Below, one piece after another: positions 46,652 through 58,379 of a stretch of 64,000 nucleotides of DNA (the stretch's first letter is position 1; every line of letters begins with the position of its first letter). The notes beneath the pieces are model-generated. The model ran no database searches and was not told where the DNA came from. It saw only the letters and a program-made list of their open reading frames with translations. The translations under genes were made by a program, and so were the position numbers. Location of the stretch: positions 5,920,001-5,984,000 of the forward strand of contig CM064868.1 of assembly GCA_032719365.1 (NCBI GenBank), given 5' to 3'. The DNA comes from Prinsepia uniflora. Its lineage: Eukaryota > Streptophyta > Magnoliopsida > Rosales > Rosaceae.

Positions 46652-48111
46652 TGTTAGAATGTTGTGGTATGGAGCACACAATTACAATTGAACTACAAAT
46701 GAGAAATTCCAATGGCAAATTGTAGAAGGATTTCACTATTGTAAAAAAATTACAACAATTTCTCTCTCAAATAAGGATAGCACAATTGAAAGAGATTTTA
46801 ACAAAAATAGTCTAAATTTGATTGTTAAATTCAAAAATGTCATTTTTTAAAAAGACTATCAAGTATAGCCAAAAATTTATTCAAATAGACTTAAATACCC
46901 TTAAAATTATCAAAACTAAATAAACCTAGAAAACCTAAAGCCTAACCCATTTAAATGCAGAAATTGTATCCTTCTGGAGTGCCTTAGCTAATTTTCACGA
47001 GCTCGAAGAATTTGACAATCGATTGGCAAGGAGCTGGCAACAGACCATGTTGATGATGGATTGGGTGATTTCCGCCGGGGAACGACGACAATATTGATAG
47101 TCACCAGAGTTACGCTTCAACCATAAACAATAAACTGTAACTGCTTCCAATTTTGAAAGTCACCATTAAAATCTTGCTTATAATTCACCAAAAAAAAAAG
47201 TAAGTCTTGCTCATACTTATGACAGTCTTCTTATTTATTCTTTAATCTTTCAGGGCATCTTGCCAATGGCGATGGAACTGATCGAGTTTGCCCAAATTGT
47301 TTTTATTACTCAGAAATATACATCAACCAACACAAATAAAATAAGTTCGCACTTTTCATTGTTTCAAGGCCAGCAAATAATCCATTTCACTATTCTAAAA
47401 TATGGGCTTTATTGCAGCACACGATGACCATGGATTCATGGCGGCGAGTAGTTGGATGACCATCTGTGGATGAGAGAATTGGTGTTGATGGTCGATAGCT
47501 CGGGGAGAACCGAGAAGGTCACGATGGGATTGAAGTATTGGGATTATTTGGTTAAGTTTTTGAGTTTATTAATTGTGAAGGGTACTTGAGTCTATTTAAC
47601 TAGAATTTTGGTTATATTTGAAAGTTTTTGTGAAAAATGACATTTTTGAATTTAAATGATAAATTTTAGCTATTTTTTATAAATTCTCCAATTGACAATA
47701 CCCCTCTCTTATAATAGGAGAAAACACACTCTCTCTAATAAAAAAAAAAAAAAAGACAATATTTAGAAGAAACTTCACTTTCTTTCCTCTCTTAAAAACT
47801 CTCTTTTCCACCCAAAATAGGATCTATGCCTTCTTGAATTTGGGATTGATTTGATGAAACCAAAGCCATCTATATATAGAAATGGAAAGCAGGTGGAGTG
47901 TGCGAATTCAAGTTGTACAAGCAAGTGGAATGTATGACTTCAAGTTGTACAAGGAAGTGGAGTATGACTTCAAGTTGTACAAGTACTTGATATGAATAAC
48001 TTATCATACATGAATTCTCGACCTTTCTTCTTATCCATGAGTTGTTTGTCAAATAAGAATTCTCCATCTTACTTCTTATCCTTTTGGTCTACAAAAGTGG
48101 CTTTACAGTCA
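46652..48111 (-). repeat. 5' LTR of the Copia element, with inserted TIR element
   Basis: On the plus strand it begins TGTTAGAATG and ends TTTACAGTCA. Removing the 899-bp insertion and one TSD copy leaves about 555 bp. A triplicated motif built on ACTTCAAGTTGTACAAG (47908-47982) is visible. Confidence 0.65.
46790..47688. mobile_element. 899-bp non-coding element with long terminal inverted repeats
   Basis: About 130 bp at the left end (46790-46920) match the right end (47560-47688) in inverted orientation. Shared segments include AAATTCAAAAATGTCATTTT and AAATAGACTTAAATACCCTT (near-identical on the other arm). Flanks carry the 7-mer CAATTGA at 46783-46789 and 47689-47695. Inside there is no transposase. 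Long TIRs suggest a Mutator-type non-autonomous element, although the TSD is shorter than the usual 8-10 bp. Confidence 0.75.
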
Positions 48112-49460
48112 TACTAATTTTATCTTCAATGTTAGCTTTGTGAGCAATGAAGATGAATTGACCATCACCTAGCTGTTACTGATGATTCAATTTTTCCAAG
48201 GATGGTGCTTGATGAACCAGGAGTCATTGAGAGATCCACGTGGCATGATCAAGTGCATCAATGGGTCAAGTTTTGGTTTGCCCCGGTGGAGCAGTGTGAT
48301 TTCTATGGGAATTGCGGTCCAAATAGCAATTGTGATCCGTACAATACACTTAAGTTTGAGTGTGAGTGCCTACCCGGGTTCGAACCCAAGTTGCTCCACG
48401 ATTGGTATTTGAGAGATGGGTTGGGTGGGTGTGTGAGGACAAACAGATCATCCATTTGTGGAAACGGGGAAGGGTTTGTGAAAGTAGCACGTGTGAAGGG
48501 ACCAAACGAACCTGAGTATGAGTCTGGAGGCTTGTGAGCAAGAGTGCTTGAGGAATTGTTCTTGCATGGCCTACTCAAATGCAGATGAAAGGCAGGGAGG
48601 GATCGGCTGCGTGATGTGGCACGGGGACTTGATGGACACAAGGACATTTTCGAGTGTCGGCCAAGATTTATATGTACGAACTGATTCAATTGTTCTAGGT
48701 ACGTGAATATGTCTTTACATATTAATATATTCATATTATATTAGCGACAATCATTTTAATGGTTAACAATAATAACTTTTTGTATATCAGAGAGTAAATA
48801 CAGCCAGTCAGCCATACAGCGCATTCTATATTGATTTCAGGCTCCTATTTTATTTTGGGGGTCAAATTCAGGCTCCTATTTCAAATTAATGAACAAATGT
48901 ATCCATATAGTAAAGAAACTTTGGAATATATTTTCGTAAGCCCAATAAAGATTTTTGTTTCACTTTTTGCTTCTGTATCTTTGCAGCTCAATATGCAAAG
49001 AAGTCAAATGGTTCTCTTAACAAGAAGGGAAATTAAGCTTTCTATTTCACTAGCTTCTGGTCTGGTGATTTTTCTCACGTTTTGCTTTGTCCATTCGTTG
49101 GTAAAGAAGAAGAGAAAAGGTAAATAAATTTATTTCCAAAGTACAGTTTAAAATAAGCTGATTGTTTATTGTTCATAAATTATAACTTAAATTTCGTTTA
49201 ACGATAATTTTTTTAAAATGCATAATTACGCGAAGGCAAAATAAATTTTCATTCAGTGTGACGACTCCGTCAAAAAACTCAATCAAATCCATCCCTTCTC
49301 CGTCCTCCCCAACTCCACGAACCCAAATCCAAAACCCAGTTTCAAACCCAGATCCATTCAGTTTTGGAGGCTGACGACGATCACGCCCTCGCCTCGCCTA
49401 CTCTCTGCAATTCCACAGAACCTCATCCCAAACCATTGTCGTCGTCGTAATCATCTCAAA

Positions 49461-49815
49461 ATGGGAAGCAACCAAGCTGCTGTTATCGATGACACTATGC
49501 TCTTTGACCGTTTCCATTGAGTTATCGATGACACTATCGACGAGGGCACCCACTTCTTTGTCCCATGGCTACAGAAGCCTTACATTTTTTACATCCGTAC
49601 AAAGCCTCACACCTTCTCTTCGATCTCAAGTACCAGAGATCTTAGATGGTGAACCTCACACTTAGGGTTCTCTCCTGCCCCAAGGTTCAATGCCTCCCTC
49701 AGATCTTCAGAACTTTAGGGCTCAAATACGATGAGAAGGTGCTCCCTTCAATTGGAAATGAGGTCTTGAAGGTTGTGGTGGCCCAATTCCAATTCGGCGA
49801 TCAGGCATTTTGACT
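49461..49815 (+). pseudogene. Processed prohibitin pseudogene inside K4
   Basis: The stretch starts MGSNQAAV, then LFDRFH, TIDEGTHFFVPWLQKPYIF, IRTKPHTFSSIS, NLTLRVLSCPKV, TLGLKYDEKVLPSIGNEVLK, VVVAQFQ. This is the order and wording of plant prohibitins (mitochondrial inner-membrane SPFH scaffold proteins). It is intronless, has in-frame stops (after DRFH and after RDLRW), and lacks roughly 30-35 residues between the first residues and LFDRF. It stops after the QF of the SPFH core. It sits where the K4 glycine-loop exon should be. Flanks 49300-49460 and 49816-50330 have UTR-like content but nothing I can assign. Confidence 0.8.
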
Positions 49816-50631
49816 CGGCGTCGAGCGCGATCGAATCCAAACCCTGACGATTTCGATCTTGGAGCTGAGGCTTCCTTTCTGCAAGAGGAATTGAATTGAA
49901 GAGAAGCAATTGTTGTTGGTTTTCATAATCAATTAGCTTAATTGTTCATTGACTCTAGTCTGAGCCAAAATCAAATCCAAAACCCTATTTTCCGATTCCA
50001 GAACCTCGATTGCAGTACCTTTTCTATTTAGAACCCCAGCAACGGCGAAAATGAAACTGTTGAAATTCGGCAGGAACCGCCGATTCTCATCGCTTGCTCT
50101 AGCGAAAGCGGCCATCTTGGATAAGGAATGAAGGAAATTTTGATTGAATTTCTCGTTCTAGGTCTGGAGATATTAAACGATGGAGGTGAGCTGTTGTGAT
50201 GGCAGAGAAGGAGAAGTGAGGTGTCATGGCCGGAGAAGGAGAAGAACACGTGTTGTTTTCGGATTTGAGCCAGTACTGGATGTTGGTGTTGTACCCGATG
50301 AGAAGGGCTTGTTAAATCGAATGGATCTGGGTTTAATTTAATTTTTTTAATTATAATTCAAGTATTAATTATTTTTAATATAAAATATTTTTTAATTATT
50401 TTTTTATCTACATGGAGTCCAACTCAACATGAAAAAATGTCCCACAAATGTCATTTGGACACTTAACAGATTTTTTTTCACAGACAGTAACGGTAGATAC
50501 CTAAATGTTATGTTTTAATAATTTGGGTACGTTATTGAAACTTTTTATAATTAGGGTACTTTTTGAAATCGAACATATAATTTGAGTACTTTTATATAGT
50601 TTATCCTAATAATTATGGATTCTGGTCTCAG
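49816..50631. other. Non-coding interval in K4 between the prohibitin pseudogene and the ATP-lysine exon
   Basis: The first 500 bp are moderately GC-rich with no recognisable frame. The rest (50335-50630) is AT-rich and contains GGGTAC/AGGGTACTTTTT motifs often seen near transposon ends, but I could not find a matching inverted partner at the left. The acceptor of the next K4 exon is near 50631. Confidence 0.4.
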
Positions 50632-50678
50632 GGTGTGTTTTATAATGGGAAGGAAATAGCAGTGAAAAGACTAGCCAA

Positions 50679-50843
50679 GAACTCGGGCCAATGAATTGAA
50701 GAGTTCAAGAATGAAGTTGTTCTCATTGCCAAAGAACTCGGGCCAATGAATTGAAGAGTTCAAGAATGAAGTTGTTCTCATTGCCAAAGAACTCGGGCCA
50801 ATGAATTGAAGAGTTCAAGAATGAAGTTGTTCTCATTGCCAAA
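50679..50843 (+). repeat. Exact 55-bp triplication within a kinase exon
   Basis: Three identical 55-bp units (50679-50733, 50734-50788, 50789-50843) encode SGQ-stop-IEEFKNEVVLIAK. The two extra copies add 110 bp and so shift the frame. Each unit also has TGA where homologues have a Gly codon, so the stop arose before the amplification. Confidence 0.95.
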
Positions 50844-51719
50844 CTCCAACACCGAAATCTTGTGAGGATTTTAGGTTGCTGTGTTCAAGATGAAGAGAAA
50901 ATGCTAATCTATGAGTACTTGCCAAAGAAAAGCCTCGATTCTTTTATTTTTGATAAGTTTTCGATACTATCTTGCTTATATGGCATACGAGTTTTGACCA
51001 TTTCATTCTTATTTTTAGATGAAATAAAAAATGCATTTTTTGATTGGACAAGACGCCTCGAGATTATTGGTGGGATTGCTAGAGGGATTTTATATCTTCA
51101 TCAAGATTCAAGGTTAAGGATTATCCAAAGAGATCTAAAAGCAAGCAATGTCCTCCTAGACTCGGCTATGAACCCAAAAATCGCAGATTTCGGTATGACT
51201 AGGATATTTGGAGCAGAACAAATCGAAGCAAATACATATCGTGTGGTTGGAACATAGTAAGTAGTTTACATAACCTTAATGTCCTACATATTAACTTGAA
51301 GATATATTGTAATTTTGAGCATGTCTATTTCATTCCTTATGTGACATATGGTACATGTAGTGGTTATATGTCACCAGAATATGCCATGGAAAGACTGTTT
51401 TCAATAAAGTCTGATGTGCATAGCTTCGGCGTGTTGTTGCTAGAGATCGTTAGTGGTAGAAAGAAACCGGTTACTACCATGACAATCCTGACTCAAATTT
51501 GGTTGGACATGTAAGCATACAATAATTAATCCGTTTACAAAATTTAATTAATTAACATGATGATTAATTTGAATTGGAAATTAGGTTTGGGAGTTGTGGA
51601 AAGAAGGTAGAGAGAGCCTCGGAAATCATTGACTCAAGCGTGGGCGAAGCATACCCTGTGAATGAAGCTGTGAGATGCATTCAAATCGCGCTCTTGTGCG
51701 TGCAAGAGCATGTGAGTGA

Positions 51720-54677
51720 AGATTGTTGAAGATTGTTAAAATGGAGCTCAAGAGTCTGAATGCTCGGCCTCTGGCGAATGTTTCCCACGCTGTGGAGGTT
51801 GCTAAAGCTGATCTTGATGACTGCCAAGTACGTCTGGCTGCGGCTCCTTCTGATCCTTCCCTTGTTGTTCTGGAGGGAAGATTGAGGAAGATTTTTGTGG
51901 AGTGTCTGGACCGTGAGGAGTGCTTGGCTAGGCAAAAGTCTAGAATTAATTGGAACTTGCAGGGTGACCGTAATTCGGCTTATTTCCACAAAGTTATTAA
52001 AAAGCGGGCCAATCGAAACAATATTTCCTCCATCTGTCAGGCGGATGGGGTGGTGACTTATGATCCTGCTGAGATTAAGTTGGAAGCTGTTTCTGATTTC
52101 CAAGGATTGTTTGGTACTTCTCGGATCGACAGTGGTCATGGGTCTGGCTTTGGTCTTGTTAATCGGGTTCCTGAGGCTATGTCTCGTGGCTTGGGTCTTG
52201 ACTTTTGTGATGATGATATTCGGGATGTGTGTTTTATGTTGAAACCCAACAAGGCGCCTGGGCCTGATGGTTTCAATGCCTTCTTCTTCCAACGATGCTG
52301 GGACATTGTGGGTAAGCATGTTATCCTTGCTGTTCGTGAATTTTTTTCTTCTTGCTCCCTCTTGGGGGAGATGAATGCTACTATTTTAACTTTGATTCCC
52401 AAAGTTCCTAATCCGTCTTCTATGGGAGATTTCAGACCTATATCTTGCTGACTTGCTGTAATACTGTTTATAAGATTATCTCTAAACTGTTAGCTAACCG
52501 GTTGAAAAGTGTGCTTCCTGCTGTTATTAGCTGCTCCCAATCTGCTTTCATTGGTGGTCGTCGTATTGGGGACAACATTTTACTTGTGCAGGAGCTTTTT
52601 AAGGGGTACCATCTGAATTCGGGTCCTCCTCGATGTGCCATTAAAGTTGACATTAAAAAGGCCTATGATTCCTTGGAGTGGGATTTCTTATTCAGGGCTT
52701 TGGTTGCCTTTAATATTCACCCTCGGATGACTGCTTGGATTAGAGGTTGTATTTCTTCCTCTTGGTGCTCTGTCGCGGTTAATGGTGAACTTGAAGGGTA
52801 CTTTCTTGGTAAACGGGGGCTCAGACAAGGGGATCCTCTTTCCCCCTATCTTTTTGTTATGGTCATGGAGATCCTTTCATCTTCCTTCATCAGCGCCATT
52901 TCTGCTGCTCCTAGGTTTAGATACCATTGGAGATGCGATAAAACTCGGTTATCCCATCTTGCCTTTGCTGATGATCTCATTGTCTTCTCTCATGGTGATA
53001 GGTACTCCCTTTCGATTCTTATGCATGTGCTTGATTGGTTTGCTTCTCAGTCCGGATTGTGCATCAATTTGGAGAAGAGCAATTTGTTTGTGGCCGGTGT
53101 TGATTTTGATACTTCGACTCTCTTGCGGGAGCTTACTGGGCTTAATATTGGTTCCCTTCCCATGAGATATCTGGGCATTCCTCTTATTACTTCCAAACTC
53201 TCCGCTTTGTATTATGCTCTTTTGATGGAGAAAGTTGTGAGGAGAATTGGCTCTTGGGAACATCGTCATCTTTCCTTTGCTGCCCGCCTAGTGATTATCA
53301 AAGCTGTGTTGTACTCCTTGCAGGTTTATTGAGCGTCTCATCTGTTTCTTCCTAAGTGTGTCCTGCGTAGCATTGAACTGTTGTTGCGGCGGTTCCTTTG
53401 GTCTGGGAAGGTTGCTGGCTCCTATTGTGCTAAGGTTTCGTGGGATGATGTTTGTCAGCCTTTTAGGGAGGGTGGGCTCGGTATTAAATCTTTGTGTACT
53501 TGGAATTGGGTGCTAATGGCTCGGTATATTTGGTTCCTTTTCTCTGATGCTGAGGGCAACCGGTGGTCTGATTGGATTAAAACTTATTTTCTTAAGGATA
53601 GGAGCTTCTGGGCTATCACCCCGTCTTCGAGCTGTTCTTGGAACTGGAGAAGACTTCTCAAAATCCGGAATGTGGTTAAACCATTTATCTTTTCTGTTGT
53701 GGGTAATGGGAAATCTATTTTTACTTGATGGGATAATTGGTGCTCCCTAGGTCCGCTGCTTGATCGTTGGGGGGATGTTTTGCCTTCCATTTCGGGGCTT
53801 GGCCTTAACTCTCGGCTCTGCGAGGTGCTGAATGATTCTGGGGGCTGGAGATGGTCTTTCGCTCTCAATGTTAATCTTCTCACTATTCAAGCGGTTTCTC
53901 TCTGTCTCTCCCCTTGTCCTTCGAGAGATGATTCTGTTATTTGGATGTCTTATGCTCTTGGAGTCTACTCGGCCTCTTCTCTTTGGGATGATTGTAGGGA
54001 TTTTAATTTTGTGGTCGGTTGGGCTAATCTGGTCTGATTTTCTTATTCTATTCCTAGAGCTAGTTTTGTTCTATGGCTTGCTATTCGTCATCGCCTCATG
54101 ACCTTTGACCGGATTGGGAGATTTGCTAACCGTCAAAGTCTTCTCTGTGTTCTCTGTAATGCTGTGGTGGAGTCTCATAATCATCTCTTTTTTGAGTGTC
54201 CGTATAGTGAGGGTATTTGGTCGGCGATTTTGACGATATGCGGCTGTTCGTGGTTAAGGATTCCCTGGCCTTCTTTCATCGAGGTTATTTCGGTCCAGTG
54301 GAGGGGGAAATCCCTTGGTGTGGCGGTCAATAAGGTGGCGCTTGGTGCCACGGTGTATTGCTTTTGGAGAGAGCGGAATGCTCGTGTGTTTGGAGCCAAA
54401 GGGAATCCCCCCTTCGTTATCCGGAAGCAAATCGTCGATATGGTTAGGACCAAGTTGTGTTCTATTAAATTTTCTCGTTTTGTTGCTAATCGTAGGATTG
54501 CTTTAGCTTGGGCTATTCATGTTTAGTCTCTTGGCCTGTGGTCGTGTTTGACTTTTGTCTGTAGTGCCTTTATTTGGCTTTGGTTGTTGGCTGTAGTGCC
54601 TTTATTTGGCTTTGGTTGTTGGCTTCCAGACCTTTTCCGATTCTGTTTAATTGAATTTATTTATTTATAAAAAAAAA
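51720..54677 (+). mobile_element. L1-type LINE inserted in the last exon of K4
   Basis: A 12-bp TSD flanks it, GCATG(T/C)GAGTGA at 51708-51719 and 54678-54689, and it ends in an A run at 54669-54677. The 5' part (ORF1, endonuclease) is missing. Two near-exact copies of a unit of about 32 bp containing GTGCCTTTATTTGGCTTTGG lie just before the tail (54563-54625). Confidence 0.9.
51723..54526 (+). pseudogene. LINE reverse transcriptase ORF2, 5'-truncated and broken
   Basis: From 51723: PNKAPGPDGFNAFFFQRCW, ATILTLIPKVPNP, DFRPISC; then from 52445: NTVYKIISKLLANRLK, SQSAFIGGRRIGDNILL, IKKAYDSLEWDFL, GLRQGDPLSPYLFV, and the intact AFADDLIVF active site near 52960; then a linker and the CCHC-like zinc tail (CVLCNAVVESHNHLFFECPY) to 54526. 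The break at 52445 is an 8-bp tandem duplication around TTGCTGAC. After that the same frame is interrupted by TGA at about 53330, 53726 and 54035, each at a position where Trp is expected. Confidence 0.9.
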
Positions 54678-54701
54678 GCATGCGAGTGACCTTCCTACCA
54701 T

Positions 54702-54709
54702 GTCATCAG
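54702..54709. repeat. Left target-site duplication of the hAT
   Basis: GTCATCAG here is repeated exactly at 63010-63017. An 8-bp TSD is the hallmark of hAT insertions. Both copies lie in the K4 reading frame coding for S-S in PTMSSVVFML. Confidence 0.95.
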
Positions 54710-54799
54710 CACTGATGAAAATATCGCCGGAATCGGCGATATATCGCTAATTCCGGCCACCGGCACATACAGGGGGGGTGAACATTTTTCTTCCACCTA

Positions 54800-54890
54800 A
54801 ATCGTCGATATTGACCAATATCGGCGATATTCGCCGATATTGACCAATATCGGCGATATTCGCCGATATTGTTCAATATCAACGATTTAG
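54800..54890. repeat. Subterminal palindromic repeats, left end of hAT
   Basis: ACCAATATCGGCGATATT and CGCCGATATT alternate in a near-tandem array of about 27-bp units, each almost palindromic. The right end (62925-63000) has the related CGATATCGATATCGATAT and GCGATATATCCGTCGATA. Subterminal repeats are known transposase-binding sites in Ac-like elements; that role is inferred here. Confidence 0.65.
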
Positions 54891-55246
54891 GACTGAACAA
54901 AGAATCAAATGAAGGGCACGGGTTGAACAGAGAATCAACTTTCCAATCGTCCAATCATTCAAACATTCACGGACTCATCCAATAATTCAAACAATTTTCA
55001 CATTCACGGACGAATAATTGGGAAGAAAACAAAAAAAAAGGAATTCACGGACTCAATTTGGGGCAGAGCATAAAAGGAATTCATGGACTCACCTCAGGCA
55101 ACCACTTCTGCTCGAACTCGAAGTCTCGAACGGCCGAACTCGAACCACCTCTCGTCAGTCGTCACCACCGTCGCCAGAGATCTCGAACGGTCGAACATCC
55201 CTCGAAGGCTCGAACCACATCTGGCCTCGTCTCTTTTCGTCCCGTC

Positions 55247-58158
55247 CTCCTCATCAGGACCCGTCCCAAATATCACCTCGATACTCGGGATGAACCCTGC
55301 TCCCGTCTGACAATCACACTTACAATACCAAAAATAAACTTAATACAACTATAAGCATAACCATCAGACGAAGGAGTAAATATATACAACAGTAAGCCAG
55401 AGCATAGTTCTACAAAATGGGCACCAAAAGTCCTACAAGTCTAAGTCCGCAACGGAAGAACGTCGGAAGCCCTATGCCTCGATATCTGCCTCAACGTTCA
55501 CCCCAGCGCTATCACCACGACCTGGAGGGAATTTGAACAAAAAGAAGGTGTGAGTGGACCAAAAGGAATAAAAGTTTTAAAACCGTTTACCAGCAAATCA
55601 AAGTAAGGAAATAAAATCATTTGTTCCCTCCGGTTTAAAACCAGGCATGCCAATGAATTATTAGAAAAGTCATAATATGAAACATCATAAGAAACAGAAA
55701 CACTATAAACACCATAAGAAACAGATACACTATAAAACTGATATAGAAACCAGAGCATAAACATCAAACCACTTTTCCCGATCAAACCTGCTGGACCTAT
55801 CCGAGTCTTTAAACTCAACCAGGCCTCATATATCAATCCGAGTCTTTAAACTCCCGAGTCTTTAAACTCAATAGGCCTATGGGGGTAATATCGTAATATC
55901 CGAGTCTTTAAACTCCCGAGTCTTTAAACTCAATCCGGGCCCGTCCCCCGTCAATCAATGTCCGGGTCTTTAAACCCAATATCCAGATCCAGCAAATCCA
56001 ATCCATATCCAGTGTAAAACCAATTCAAAATCCATCGCCGAATTCGAATTCGAAATCCCCGGTTCGAAGCCCTTCCGGCGTTCGAAACCGACATTCCAAA
56101 CCCAAATCCGGAAAAGATCCATGTTCATAACAAAACCATAGGAAAATCCCAAATCATATTCCACAACCTATTTACCATCATCAGAAAACGTTTTTAGGTT
56201 AACTTAACATCAAACTCTGGAAACCCGCTTTTTCTCGAAAAACGTGCAAAATCCCAAAAACGTCTCGAAAAACGTGCAAACATCTCAATCACATATAAAC
56301 ACACATAAAAGCATAAAACATTAATAAAACAGTTAGGCATGCTCGGAAGTAAGAAAAAGTCCACTCACAGTTCAGAGCAAGTCACTCGCGCTCCGTGCGC
56401 TCCTCAACCGTCTCTGGTGTCTCCCGTCCTGTCAATAGATACCAAATAGGGTCACAATTATATCACGGATACCTTCCCTATTTTCCCCAATTTTTCGGGA
56501 ATTTAATAATATTTTAATCCTAAACCCTAAACCGTACGGATTCCCGAACCATCCCGTAACACCGTCCGATTAACCCGAAAACTGTACCATTGGATTCATT
56601 AGAACATTTAGGACTAAACTCATGTTGGACGCTTGACCGGATTCCTCCCCACGCGCCCCCACGCGCCGCCCAAAGTGGCTGCGCGTGGGCCTCACGCGCC
56701 TGCTACAGTGCCACCGTCTTCCTTGCTCGAACCCGGTTCGCACCAGATGGCAACCCGGACCGGCGAGAACCGTTCTCCGCCGTCCGGCTACCATTTCCCT
56801 TCCTACCTTCACCTACAGCTTCGTCCATTCTCAGGGAATCCATCCCCCTCACTATCTTGGCTCGATTCCACCCGTAGCTTCACAACTGAAGCTCGAAAGA
56901 AAAACCAACCAACCTCTGTTTTCCTTTCCGGCCACCCAGCACGTCCCCCTTCACGGTGGTCATTCCAAACTCCTCCCACGACTTCACTGAACCACACACA
57001 ACTCACGAAATCCCTCGACTCTCCCTCCAACTCCACGATTTTCCGTTTGAAAATCACGGCTAAACAGGGTACAGAGTACCCGCCGTCGAACCACCTCCCA
57101 CCGTGAACTTCCCGTCACGGCAACCACCACAAACGACTCCTAGGACCTCCCTAAACCTCCCTTCACTCACCAAACCTTTCGATTCTAGCTCTAGGTCCAC
57201 GACTCTTGAAATGAAAATCCACGAAAAACAGAGCAAAAGAGATTACCTTTCGATTCCGGCGCCGCCGTGAGAACCGTCACCCACCACGGTGCTCGTGGGA
57301 CTCCCCTAAACCTCCTGAGTCTCCTAGTGCCTTGAATCAGTCCACCACACAACACAACAGCCACCACCGTCCACTGCCTCCTCTGTTTCTTCCAAAGATC
57401 CAGCCGTCCACCACGTCGCCTCCGTGCACGGTTGCAACTCCAGACCACGATCACCAGCTCCTCCGTACCTCACTGTCTCTCTCTCGACTCACACTTCACT
57501 CTCCCTAGCATCAAAATCGATCACCGCCTCACCCCAATCTTCTCTCTGTTTTCTGTTTCCTTCGAAATTGTGCACGATTCAAATGAGGATAACGTGTGGC
57601 CGTGCACACTTGAGAATGTAGTGGAACCATCCAGTCCCAAGCACGTGTCCACCAACTATAGGCCAGCCCAAAAAATCTCTGCCACTTGCCCTTATCTGAT
57701 TGGGCTGAGGGAAAATGACCAAAATGCCCCTCCTGCACAAAATTACCATTTTGCCCTCGGACTTTCCAGACCCGTATCTTTTCCGTCCGACGTCCGATGA
57801 CAGCGTGCCGCCTGTCGTTGAACTCAGGACGTCGAGACCTATCCAACGGTCCTCGGTCTACGTGAAAATCACAAATCCTCCAAAAAGTCAACATTTCCCC
57901 TCTTAACTCAAAATTACGGTAACGCCCACAACCTTCCGTACACCATAACTTTTCCTCCGGTTGTCCGAATCGAACCTGCCGCCTGTCTACGGACTCGTGA
58001 CGTCCTAACCTACGTCACGGTCAAGGGCTAACACTCATCCAATCGATAGTACAAAAAGTCAACTTTTCGTTTACTATTCACAAGGGCAAAATCGTCCTTT
58101 TTACAAATCTTCACAAAAATTACATTTTTTACCCTTCCCGTAGGTACGGGTTGTTACA
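55247..58158 (-). mobile_element. Solo LTR H, nested in the hAT
   Basis: On the minus strand it begins TGTAACAACCCGTACC and ends near GGGTCCTGATGAGGAG. The 5-mer CCGTC occurs at 55242-55246 and 58159-58163 as a likely TSD; the exact left end is uncertain by about 4 bp. Length is 2.9 kb, subfamily of A'. It has the GAGTCTTTAAACTC array (about 55801-55976 on the plus strand), donor-like TGTGAGTGGAC (complement at 56359-56369) and its partner (55549-55559), and CCCTCCAG before GTCGTGG. Confidence 0.85.
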
Positions 58159-58379
58159 CCGTCGCTCGAACCTCCATCGCAGTCGTCCCTCACGCCGCCC
58201 CTGACCATCACCCTCACGCCGCCCCTGAATCTCACTCACGGCCCTCACCCTCACGGCCTCACTGCCTCACGATCGATCGATTTCCCCAAAGCCCATGACC
58301 TCGACTCTTCGAGACAAACTGAGAGGAGGCTGAGAGCCCTTCGTTGGGTAAATAAGAAATGGAACGAAACGATGCGTTT

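Larger units (their letters stand above)
42523..48111 (-). mobile_element. Decayed Ty1/Copia retrotransposon
   Basis: Minus-strand order is 5' LTR (46652-48111, with an insert), primer site (46639-46650), gag, protease, integrase, reverse transcriptase, RNase H, polypurine tract (about 42696-42711), then a short LTR-like end (about 42523-42695). The gag-protease-integrase-RT-RNase H order identifies Ty1/Copia. The two ends share only the last 30 bp or so around CAAAAGTGGCTTTAC, so the left LTR is truncated, highly diverged or of another origin. No TSD was found. Integrase-first order and multiple frameshifts point to an old, inactive copy. Confidence 0.85.

Noticed and set aside
49150..50630. 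Pack-MULE carrying the prohibitin fragment
   Set aside because: I found no matching inverted ends or target-site duplication around it; the intronless state fits a processed pseudogene better.
51681..52319. 212-codon minus-strand frame
   Set aside because: Antisense shadow of the LINE reverse transcriptase frame.
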